Positions 1 through 6,055 of a DNA stretch of 10,554 bases are shown here, piece after piece. Where the stretch lies: contig CAMFEL010000068.1 in the NCBI GenBank assembly GCA_945949385.1, positions 1-10,554 of the forward strand, in the 5' to 3' direction. Position 1 is the first letter of the stretch. Each line of letters starts with the position of its first letter. Below the pieces are notes generated by a model. It ran no database searches. It was not told the DNA's origin and worked only from the letters and a program-made list of their open reading frames with translations. Origin of the DNA: an uncultured Clostridia bacterium. GTDB taxonomy: Bacteria > Bacillota > Clostridia > Oscillospirales > CAG-272. The position numbers and the translations under genes were made by a program.

Positions 1-46
1 TGGGAAAGGGGTAATATTTTGTATTGTCAGAATTGCAGGAAACTTT

Positions 47-137
47 GTTTAGCTGTTTATAAAACTCGGCTAAACTTTGATTTGTGCAAACTTTTCAGTA
101 TATACCAATCCTCTTTTCACAAAGTTTTTGAGGATTG
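47..137. other. AT-rich gap with two inverted repeats
   Basis: The first ~140 bases are much richer in A+T than the coding DNA and hold no convincing gene. Two perfect inverted repeats are visible. GTTTAGC (47-53) pairs with GCTAAAC (69-75) around a 15-base loop, and CAATCCTC (106-113) pairs with GAGGATTG (130-137) around a 16-base loop. The octamer AAACTTTG occurs at 40-47 and again at 72-79. A weak rightward promoter-like pair, TTGATT (77-82) and TATATA (99-104) with a 16-base spacer, lies between them, but it would only transcribe antisense into plsX. The stretch may be the far 3' region of the plsX operon or part of the next gene's control region; the sequence does not settle this. Confidence 0.35.
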
Positions 138-139
138 TT

Positions 140-190
140 AAGGGACTTTTTCTAAAAAGTCCCTTGACCGGGGCTCGGGGCAGAGCCCCG
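140..190 (-). repeat. Palindromic repeat element 3' of plsX (two hairpins)
   Basis: Two adjacent hairpins sit 13 bases beyond the plsX stop codon. The first met in the direction of plsX is GC-rich: an 8-bp perfect stem (169-176 with 183-190) and a 6-base loop. The second is a 12-bp perfect stem, AAGGGACTTTTT (140-151) with its complement at 154-165, and a 2-base gap. No U-run follows the stems, so it is not a textbook intrinsic terminator, though it may still stop transcription or protect the mRNA end. Read on the minus strand it aligns with the last unit at 10504-10554 (GGGGCxCTGCCCCGAxCCCCG followed by an A/T-run hairpin), so both belong to one repeat family placed in the same orientation behind their genes. 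Confidence 0.7.
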
Positions 191-202
191 ATATGCTCCC
201 TC

Positions 203-1243
203 CTATTTCCGCGTAATCAGGCGGCGAGGGGGAAGCTTGTCTTTGAGCACCGTTCTGAGCCTGTCGGTAAAGCCGGAGGCGTCAAGCGCCAGAGCCTGCG
301 CGACACATGAAACGGTAGTAGAGGAATTAGCGGCGCCGTGCATTTTGACCACCGGCTTCACGGTGCCGAAGAAGAACGCACCGCCCTGAGAGTTAAAATC
401 GAACTGTCTGAAAAAGCTGCGGCGCAAAGCATCAACAGCGCCCTCGTCCGCCGTCTTGCCCAAACTTTCCGCATAACGGCGAAGAGTAGCCTCCGCCAGT
501 CTGCCGGCGTATTTGCCCACAGCCTCGGCGTTTTTCAGTATAACATTCCCGGAAAAGCCGTCGCATACCACCACATCGCATATGTCAGACAGCACATCTG
601 AGCCTTCGACATTGCCGATAAAATCAAGGGGCAGCTTTTTTATTTCCTCGTAAGCCTCACGGGCGCGCTGACTGCCCTTGCCGTCCTCCCTGCCCACGGA
701 AAGCAGACCTATCCGCGGAGAGGGAACACCGCACATACACTTCATATACTCGTCGCCCATCAGGGCAAAGCCTATCATATCCGCAGCCTTACAGTCCACA
801 TTTGCACCGCAGTCCGCAATACATATATACCTGTCGCCCTCCGTGGGAAGCACCGTGGCAAGGGTAGGCTGACGAAGTCCGGGAAGAAGTCCGAGATACA
901 GTATGGTGCCTATCATAACGGCACCTGTGTTGCCCGCACTGACCATACCCACAGCCTGCGGGTCGTCTCTGAGAGCCTTCAGCGCCAGTACAAGCGAAGA
1001 ATTATCCTTGTCGCTCATAACGCACATGGGGTCGTCGTGATTTGTCACATACTCATCGGTGTGAAGCACCCCGTATCTGTCCTCGGGAACTCCGCGCTCC
1101 CTCATAACGGCTCTTATCTGCGGTTCGCTGCCCGAAAGATCGGCATAAAGATCCGCCGATTCCAAAAGAGCCGTCGCGGCTCCCTCGATAACGGGCAGCG
1201 GTCCCGCGTCCGCTCCGCACACATCAATAATCAGTTTTTTCAC
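203..1243 (-). CDS. plsX: Phosphate acyltransferase PlsX
   Basis: PlsX interconverts acyl-ACP and acyl-phosphate. The acyl-phosphate is then used by the membrane acyltransferase PlsY for the first step of phospholipid synthesis. The protein has 346 residues, near the family's usual ~330-340. Recognisable family motifs are SAGNTGA (102-108), DCGANVD (144-150), GNVEG (210-214), DGFSGNVILK (228-237) and a glycine-rich C-terminal block with KMHGAANS (300-307). The N-terminal motif is VCGADAGP (8-15) where most PlsX have MGGDNAP, a noticeable deviation. No signal peptide is seen, as expected for a peripheral cytoplasmic enzyme. The start is GTG at 1243, preceded by AAAGGA about 10 bases upstream. 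It is the last gene of the leftward degV-fakA-plsX operon, 107 bases after fakA. Unlike many bacteria, no acpP or fab gene follows in the window. Confidence 0.95.
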   Translation of the reverse strand: MKKLIIDVCGADAGPLPVIEGAATALLESADLYADLSGSEPQIRAVMRERGVPEDRYGVLHTDEYVTNHDDPMCVMSDKDNSSLVLALKALRDDPQAVGMVSAGNTGAVMIGTILYLGLLPGLRQPTLATVLPTEGDRYICIADCGANVDCKAADMIGFALMGDEYMKCMCGVPSPRIGLLSVGREDGKGSQRAREAYEEIKKLPLDFIGNVEGSDVLSDICDVVVCDGFSGNVILKNAEAVGKYAGRLAEATLRRYAESLGKTADEGAVDALRRSFFRQFDFNSQGGAFFFGTVKPVVKMHGAANSSTTVSCVAQALALDASGFTDRLRTVLKDKLPPRRLITRK

Positions 1244-1308
1244 TTGCTACCGATCCTTTTTCGTTAATTTCCGTTAACCGTATACCGTTTTCGGCGTTTT
1301 ATGGGTTC

Positions 1309-1338
1309 GGCGCAAAAAGAGCAGGCTCTTTTTGCGCC
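1309..1338 (-). terminator. Perfect 14-bp hairpin between fakA and plsX
   Basis: The arms 1309-1322 and 1325-1338 are perfectly complementary with only two bases between them. It lies 12 bases past the fakA stop and ~65 bases before the plsX start. On the transcribed strand the 3' arm carries TTTTT followed by GCGCC, so the U-run lies inside the stem rather than after it. It could be a partial terminator that lowers plsX transcription relative to fakA, or an mRNA processing or stability hairpin. The structure is certain from the sequence; the function is inferred. Confidence 0.55.
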
Positions 1339-1350
1339 GTCAGCCGTTCG

Positions 1351-2982
1351 TTATTCCACCGACATTATAAAGCTGTACAGCTCCTGCCCTCCGTCAATAA
1401 AGGCGCAGTCCATTAGCGGGTTATTCTCCGTAATGCGTGAGTACAGCTCCGCCTTGTCCTCCTCGGTCACATCGACACCGCAAAATACGGTAATGACCTC
1501 TTTGTCGCCTATGTCGGGCAGACTTTTGAGAAGCGCGTCCGCCGCATCCACCTTGTCCTTTTCGGCGCAAAGGATCTTTTCGTCCGCAAGACCTATATAG
1601 TCCCCGCACCGAATATCCACACCGCCTATAACGGTGCTTCTGGTAGCCGTGGTAACATAGCAGGCGGTTACGTGCCCGAGGCAGCGGCTCATACTGTCCA
1701 CAAAATCTTCAACGGTGTCAGCCTGGGTATCCATGGTGGACAGAGCGGAATACCCCTCCGCCACGGAAACCGTGGGGATAACCCGCACATCGGAGTCCTT
1801 ATACATACGGGCAGCCTGCTGCGCCGCAAGAATAACATTTTTGTTGTTGGGAAGCAAAACTATATGCTCCGCGTTAAGCTTTTTGAAAGCCTGTATCATA
1901 TCCTCGGCGGAAGGATTGTGAGTCTGACCGCCGTCAACAACCTCGGAAACGCCAACCTCTTTGAAATAGTTCTTTATGCCCTCTCCCGCCGCCACGGCAA
2001 CAACAGCGTATTTTACGCGGGGGGCATTGCTTTCCTCCCGCCGCACCTCGCTGTGCTGGACGGACATATTCTCTATCTTTACGGTGAGCAGTTCTCCGTA
2101 GCTTCTTCCTATCTCAATAGCTTTCTCCGGAGTTTCGGTATGAACATGGATTTTCACCGCGTCGCCGTCACGGGCACAGACGATGGAGGTGCCTATTTTC
2201 TCAAGCCGCGACACCAGCCCGTCAAGCTCAAAAGCTGCCGTGTTGCACTTTTTGTTCAGAAGCTGAAGCACATATTCGGTGCAGTAGCCCCACTCAAACT
2301 CGCTGTCCGCGCCGAAGCCAGATATGTCCGCAGCCGTATAAGCGCTCGGAATATCCTCAGGCGCGTCTTCTATTTCCTCTCCCCGCAGAGCCTTTTCCAT
2401 ACCCTCGAAAATGCAGAGCATACCCGCGCCGCCGCTGTCCACAACTCCCGCTTCTTTAAGAATGGGAAGCTTTTCCGGAGTCATTTCCAGAGAGCGCTTC
2501 ATTTCGCCGATAAGCCGTCCGAAGCAGTCCTCAAAGCCGTCAAATTCGCCGCGGCGCATTTCAAGAAATTCGGAGGCGTCCCGCAGAACGGTGAGCATAG
2601 TGCCCTCCACAGGCTCAAGCACCGCCTTGTAGGCGCAGTCCACACCGGAGGACATGGCGCGGGAAAACAGAGCCGTGTCCATAACGGCGCAGTCCTCAAT
2701 ACCGCGGCAGAAGCCCTTTATAAACTGCGAAAGTATTACGCCGGAATTTCCTCTTGCCGACATAAGGGTGTTTCTGGAAAAACCGTGCATATATTCCGAG
2801 ATGCTGTCGCTTGCAGGCGCGGAAAGTCCGCCTTCAAGCGTTTTGGTCATATTGGTTCCCGTATCTCCGTCGGGAACGGGAAAAACATTGAGCCCGTTTA
2901 CCGTCTCGGCGCTGCGGGCAAGGTTTTTGTACCCGCCCAGAAGCAGCAGCCCGATATGGGAACCGTCTATTACCGTCGTCAT
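1351..2982 (-). CDS. fakA: Fatty acid kinase ATP-binding subunit FakA (DAK2/YloV family)
   Basis: FakA phosphorylates a fatty acid held by a FakB (DegV-type) partner, giving acyl-phosphate in the cytoplasm. The 543 residues match the family's ~550. Domain order: an N-terminal DAK2 kinase domain with PDGDTGTNM (37-45, Mg-ATP-binding aspartates), ARGNSGVILSQ (76-86) and VDSGGAGML (181-189); a middle domain with GYCTEYVL (232-239), HVHTETP (279-285) and VKIENM (301-306); and a C-terminal DegV-like domain with GGQTHNPSAEDM (351-362) and LPNNKNVI (377-384). Cys234, His279 and His281 match the Cys/His/His zinc site described for Staphylococcus aureus FakA. The ATG at 2982 is preceded by AAAGG 12 bases upstream. 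It starts 27 bases after the degV stop, so the two are surely co-transcribed. The often-seen Asp23-family (YloU) neighbour is absent; a FakB-type gene stands in that place. Confidence 0.93.
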   Translation of the reverse strand: MTTVIDGSHIGLLLLGGYKNLARSAETVNGLNVFPVPDGDTGTNMTKTLEGGLSAPASDSISEYMHGFSRNTLMSARGNSGVILSQFIKGFCRGIEDCAVMDTALFSRAMSSGVDCAYKAVLEPVEGTMLTVLRDASEFLEMRRGEFDGFEDCFGRLIGEMKRSLEMTPEKLPILKEAGVVDSGGAGMLCIFEGMEKALRGEEIEDAPEDIPSAYTAADISGFGADSEFEWGYCTEYVLQLLNKKCNTAAFELDGLVSRLEKIGTSIVCARDGDAVKIHVHTETPEKAIEIGRSYGELLTVKIENMSVQHSEVRREESNAPRVKYAVVAVAAGEGIKNYFKEVGVSEVVDGGQTHNPSAEDMIQAFKKLNAEHIVLLPNNKNVILAAQQAARMYKDSDVRVIPTVSVAEGYSALSTMDTQADTVEDFVDSMSRCLGHVTACYVTTATRSTVIGGVDIRCGDYIGLADEKILCAEKDKVDAADALLKSLPDIGDKEVITVFCGVDVTEEDKAELYSRITENNPLMDCAFIDGGQELYSFIMSVE

Positions 2983-3009
2983 ATTTTAAGTATGCCTTTC
3001 CCTTTGAAA

Positions 3010-3942
3010 TTATTTGGCGAATATCTCCTCAATAGCCGCCTTTTCCGTCTTGAGATCCTCACTGATGCTCTCGCCCAGGAAGAATGCCGCGCAAAGTCCG
3101 GGGCCTATATTGCAGCCGCAGGACATACCCACGGGAATCGTAATGATCTCCTTGGGACCGATTTCTTTTTCAACCATGCCGCGCAGAAGCTCAGCCGCCG
3201 CCTGACGGTCGGAATGAGCAATGAACATAGTCTGCTCCGCGGGATTTACCGCAAGCTTTTTGATATATTTGACCGCAGCTTCAAGCGCAGTCTTTTTACC
3301 CTTTGCCTTGTATATTACCTCGGAAAGACCCTTGCTGTTGAAATCCGCCATGGGGTTTACGCCTACCATGGAGCCGAACAGCGCCTTGAAGTTGGAAATG
3401 CGTCCGGTCTTTACAAGGAAGAACAAATCGTCCATAGCACCTATCTGATGGATGCGGTGCTTTGTCTCGTTAACATACTCGGCACATTCTTCAATACTTG
3501 CGCCCTCGTCTCTCTTGCGGCAGGCCAGCATTACCAGCATGGCAAGAGCGGTAGAGTAGCGCAGGGAGTCTACGCATATAATCTTTCTCTCCGGATATTT
3601 TTTCATAAGCTCATCGGCGATAAGCCGGCAAAGCTGATAGGTGCCGGAAAGAGCGGTGGAAAGGGTTATAACCAGAATGTCGCGCCCATCAGCGAGCTGC
3701 TTCTCCATGGATTTCCAGCCCTCTTCCTCCATAAAGGTCGCAGTCTTATAAAGAACCTTGCGTCCGCTCATGGATCTGTAAAACTCTTCGGGGGTCATTT
3801 TCTCCCAGTCAATATCGCTGGGTTCTGCGTGTCCGTCGGGAAAATACACGGTACCGTGCAGCACATCGTCAACGCCGAAGCGCTCTCTCAGCTCCTTTGT
3901 AAGGTCGCAGCCGGAATCGGTAATAATAGCGTAATTGTTCAT
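3010..3942 (-). CDS. DegV family fatty-acid-binding protein (FakB-like)
   Basis: DegV/FakB proteins bind a fatty acid and present its carboxyl group to FakA for phosphorylation, then deliver the acyl-phosphate to PlsX or PlsY. The 310 residues are slightly longer than the usual ~280-290. Family features are TDSGCDL (8-14), KTATF (66-70, in place of the common KTSQ), LSTALSGTYQ (94-103), DLFFLVKTGRIS (172-183) and CGCNIGPG (275-282). In most FakBs the last motif carries His in a (T/H)xGPG block that helps hold the fatty-acid carboxylate; here Asn278 occupies the corresponding place. No signal peptide is visible. The ATG at 3942 has a good GAAAGGA site 9 bases upstream. It is the first gene of the degV-fakA-plsX operon. 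That context supports a FakB role strongly, but which fatty acid it prefers cannot be read from sequence. Confidence 0.9.
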   Translation of the reverse strand: MNNYAIITDSGCDLTKELRERFGVDDVLHGTVYFPDGHAEPSDIDWEKMTPEEFYRSMSGRKVLYKTATFMEEEGWKSMEKQLADGRDILVITLSTALSGTYQLCRLIADELMKKYPERKIICVDSLRYSTALAMLVMLACRKRDEGASIEECAEYVNETKHRIHQIGAMDDLFFLVKTGRISNFKALFGSMVGVNPMADFNSKGLSEVIYKAKGKKTALEAAVKYIKKLAVNPAEQTMFIAHSDRQAAAELLRGMVEKEIGPKEIITIPVGMSCGCNIGPGLCAAFFLGESISEDLKTEKAAIEEIFAK

Positions 3943-3991
3943 AAGTCTGTTTCCTTTCGTATATGTAGCATAGATTGAAGTATTTATTCAA

Positions 3992-4004
3992 GCCGAACGT
4001 CGGC
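3992..4004. promoter_or_regulatory. Palindrome in the degV operon leader (possible operator)
   Basis: GCCGA (3992-3996) and TCGGC (4000-4004) form a perfect 5+3+5 inverted repeat. It begins about 12 bases downstream of the predicted -10 box of the leftward operon, so it would lie at or just after the transcription start. A repressor site or a small leader hairpin are both possible. It does not resemble the known FapR box that controls lipid genes in Bacillus. Function is inferred from position only. Confidence 0.35.
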
Positions 4005-4016
4005 ACATACATTGAT

Positions 4017-4045
4017 ATTTTATCACAGCATACTCTTTTTTTCAA
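4017..4045 (-). promoter_or_regulatory. Predicted sigma-A promoter of the degV-fakA-plsX operon
   Basis: On the minus strand TTGAAA (4040-4045) is separated by exactly 17 bases from TAAAAT (4017-4022). Each box matches the vegetative sigma consensus at five of six positions. Transcription would start near 4010, leaving a leader of ~65-70 bases before the degV ATG. It is the strongest promoter-like pair I see in the window. Confidence 0.65.
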
Positions 4046-4074
4046 CAAAAAAGTTATGTTTTTTACAAAAACAG

Positions 4075-4103
4075 GTGGCAAAATGTAAATAATCTGTTAT
4101 ACT
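4075..4103 (+). promoter_or_regulatory. Predicted promoter of the hydrolase-deacetylase operon
   Basis: TATACT (4098-4103) matches the -10 consensus at five of six positions and has a TG one base upstream (extended -10, 4095-4096). GTGGCA (4075-4080), 17 bases upstream, matches the -35 consensus at four of six. The start point would fall near 4110, shortly before the AAAGGAG ribosome site at 4122-4128. It lies back to back with the leftward promoter, ~30 bases apart. Confidence 0.5.
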
Positions 4104-4136
4104 ATATGAGAAGTCAGAAAAAAAGGAGTACCTGTT

Positions 4137-5081
4137 TTGGTTTGGTTTTTCATCGGTCTGGGAGTTCTTTTGCTGGGTGGCATCGTGGCAATGCTTTGCT
4201 TCACCCTGCCTATTTCAAAAAAGGTATATGAAATCTGTCTGGTCCGCACCGACGCCGAAAAGTGGCCCCGGGTGTGCTCAGCCCCCGATAACGAGGAGCA
4301 GCTTGCCATGTGGAACGAGGGTCTTGAGTGGGCGCGTGAGCACAGTGAAAATATGCGCGAGGTTGAAATTGAAAACGAGGGTCTGCATCTCGTAGGCGAG
4401 CTGTACGACTTCGGCGGCAGCCGCTGCGTTATAATTCTGCCCGGCAGATGCGAATGTCTCAAGTATTCCTACTTTTACGCAAAACCCTATGCCGATGAGG
4501 GAGTAAGCGTGCTTGTTATCGACTCCCGCGCTCACGGACTAAGCGAGGGCAAATACAGCACGGTTGGTTTTGCCGAGGGCAGGGACGCCGTTGCGTGGGC
4601 GCGTTACCTCATTGAAAAGGAAAACATAAGTGAAGTATACTTCCACGGCGTATGTATAGGCGGAGCTGCCGCCATATTCGCCGCCGCAAATCCCGATTGT
4701 CCCGAAGCGGTGCGCGGCATCGTGACGGAAGGGTGCTTTGTCAACTTCCGCGAGACCTTCAAAAACCATATGATAATCGACAAACACCCCGTTTTGCCCG
4801 TGCTTGATATGGTGATGCTGCGGCTTTGGGCAAAAACCGGAGTCAATGTGCTGAAAGAGTGTCCCCTTCGCGCCGTGCGCTCCCTGAAGCTGCCCGCTTT
4901 GTTTATTTTCGGAGAGTGCGATCAGTATTCCGTCCCCGAAAAGAGCCGCAAGCTTTTTGCCGCCTGCGCTTCGGAAAGAAAAAGCCAGGCCTGGCTGCCC
5001 CGCGGCGGTCATTCCCACCTGAGAATAAACAACACAGAGGTATACGATGGGGCGGTGCGCAGTTTTCTGCAAAGCTTATGA
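4137..5081 (+). CDS. Membrane-anchored alpha/beta hydrolase with Cys nucleophile motif
   Basis: A 314-residue alpha/beta-hydrolase of unknown substrate. Residues 2-24 form one hydrophobic helix, probably an N-terminal anchor (no cleavage site is evident). The fold is shown by LPGRCECLKY near the oxyanion position (101-110), DSRAHGLSEGKYSTVGF (129-145) as in YqkD-like hydrolases, the nucleophile elbow GVCIGG (171-176), the acid-loop Asp262 (GECDQYSVP) and catalytic-type His292 (GGHSH). The elbow has Cys173 where most relatives have Ser; dienelactone hydrolases are a known case of GxCxGG. The start is TTG at 4137, chosen because an ideal AAAGGAG site ends 8 bases before it. Its stop overlaps the next gene's start (ATGA), so translation of the two is probably coupled. 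An esterase or thioesterase role is possible but not proven. Confidence 0.85.
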   Translation: MVWFFIGLGVLLLGGIVAMLCFTLPISKKVYEICLVRTDAEKWPRVCSAPDNEEQLAMWNEGLEWAREHSENMREVEIENEGLHLVGELYDFGGSRCVIILPGRCECLKYSYFYAKPYADEGVSVLVIDSRAHGLSEGKYSTVGFAEGRDAVAWARYLIEKENISEVYFHGVCIGGAAAIFAAANPDCPEAVRGIVTEGCFVNFRETFKNHMIIDKHPVLPVLDMVMLRLWAKTGVNVLKECPLRAVRSLKLPALFIFGECDQYSVPEKSRKLFAACASERKSQAWLPRGGHSHLRINNTEVYDGAVRSFLQSL

Positions 5082-5980
5082 GTGAAAGCAAAAAATACGC
5101 CGTATTTACCATCGATGTGGAGGCTTTTTCGGACACGGGGTGCATAAGTGCCTTGGGAAAGAACGCCTGCAGCGACGCGGACTCCTGCCTTATGGACGGA
5201 CTGGAGCGATATTTGTCTCTGCTTGAATGGCACGGCATACGCTCCACTATGTTCGCACTTGCAAGCACCGCAAAAAAGCTGGGGGACAAGCTGCGGGAAT
5301 ATGTACGCCGCGGGCACGAGCCTGCACTGCACGGACTGAACCATACTTCCCTTGACTCCATGGACAACGAGCGTTTCAGAGAGGAAACCGTTGCGGCAAA
5401 AGCTCTGCTGGAAAAGGAACTGGGCACGGATATAAACGGCTACCGTGCGCCGTTTTTCAGCCTTGACAACGAAAAGCTGGAGATCCTTAATGAGCTGGGC
5501 TTTTCTTACGATTCAAGCAGAATGGCTTATCCCGGCTCCGACCACAACGGAAAGCTGGATGTTTCCGGCTTTGACAAAGTGCTGTGCGAAGCCTATCGCC
5601 GGGGAGATTTTTTTGAGTACGGCATTTCCCATAAAAAGTTTTTCGGCATGAATGTACCCATTTCCGGCGGCGGCTATATAAGGCTGTCCGGCCCCGGCTG
5701 GGGAGCGGTTCGCTCCATGATAGAAAGCTACGCAAAAACCGAAGATTTGTACATATTCTATCTGCATCCCTTTGAGCTGTCTCAAAATACGCCGCCCTGC
5801 CCCCGGGAGCTTGCCGCCCACGACAAATATTACCTGCGGCACGGTCTCCGTGATTACTGCGCAAAAATAGAGGCCATTATTGATATTCTTAAGCGGCACG
5901 GCTTTGAATTCATCACCTTTGACGCACTCACACGCATACTGAAGCAAAAGGGCGGGACGCCCTGCGGCTCTTCTTCATAA
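5078..5980 (+). CDS. Polysaccharide deacetylase family protein (NodB-type)
   Basis: A 300-residue NodB-fold metal-dependent de-N-acetylase candidate. Visible motifs: TIDVE (11-15, the metal/base motif, in the DVE form rather than DDG), HGLNH (85-89, the HxxxH metal ligands), GYRAPFFS (121-128, RxP motif), a GGGYIRLS segment (197-204) and YLHPFEL (228-234, C-terminal catalytic His). The DVE form with GGGYxRL and LHPxEL recalls the exopolysaccharide-associated deacetylases rather than PdaA or PgdA. There is no signal peptide or membrane segment, so it may act inside the cell or on lipid-linked precursors. The ATG at 5078 is chosen over longer in-frame extensions (up to 4826) because it overlaps the upstream stop by four bases and gives the family's normal N-terminus. 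The substrate is unknown; no glycosyltransferases lie nearby. Confidence 0.88.
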   Translation: MSESKKYAVFTIDVEAFSDTGCISALGKNACSDADSCLMDGLERYLSLLEWHGIRSTMFALASTAKKLGDKLREYVRRGHEPALHGLNHTSLDSMDNERFREETVAAKALLEKELGTDINGYRAPFFSLDNEKLEILNELGFSYDSSRMAYPGSDHNGKLDVSGFDKVLCEAYRRGDFFEYGISHKKFFGMNVPISGGGYIRLSGPGWGAVRSMIESYAKTEDLYIFYLHPFELSQNTPPCPRELAAHDKYYLRHGLRDYCAKIEAIIDILKRHGFEFITFDALTRILKQKGGTPCGSSS

Positions 5981-5992
5981 CATATCACCGGT

Positions 5993-6022
5993 AAAAACGG
6001 GCTGATTTTCAGCCCGTTTTTT
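5993..6022. terminator. Bidirectional intrinsic terminator
   Basis: A 9-bp stem (5997-6005 with 6009-6017, ACGGGCTGA and its complement) has a 3-base loop, is preceded by A5 (5993-5997) and followed by T6 (6017-6022). It therefore works on both strands: it ends the rightward hydrolase-deacetylase operon (12 bases after its stop) and the convergent leftward YitT-type gene (stop at 6056). Confidence 0.92.
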
Positions 6023-6055
6023 GCGTCTTTCCGCTCACTCCGTACCCCGTTTTGC

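Noticed and set aside
77..310. A 77-codon open frame with a TTG start crossing the repeat hairpins into plsX.
   Set aside because: It has no ribosome site, runs through two palindromes and antisense to plsX, and gives no recognisable protein.
1672..3978. A 768-codon open frame on the plus strand opposite fakA and degV.
   Set aside because: It lies wholly antisense to two well-conserved genes, its translation shows no recognisable family, and GC-rich codon third positions readily create such frames.
4826..5077. An N-terminal extension of the deacetylase reading frame.
   Set aside because: It overlaps the hydrolase gene by 250 bases, whereas the ATG at 5078 has the classic ATGA overlap and gives the normal family N-terminus.
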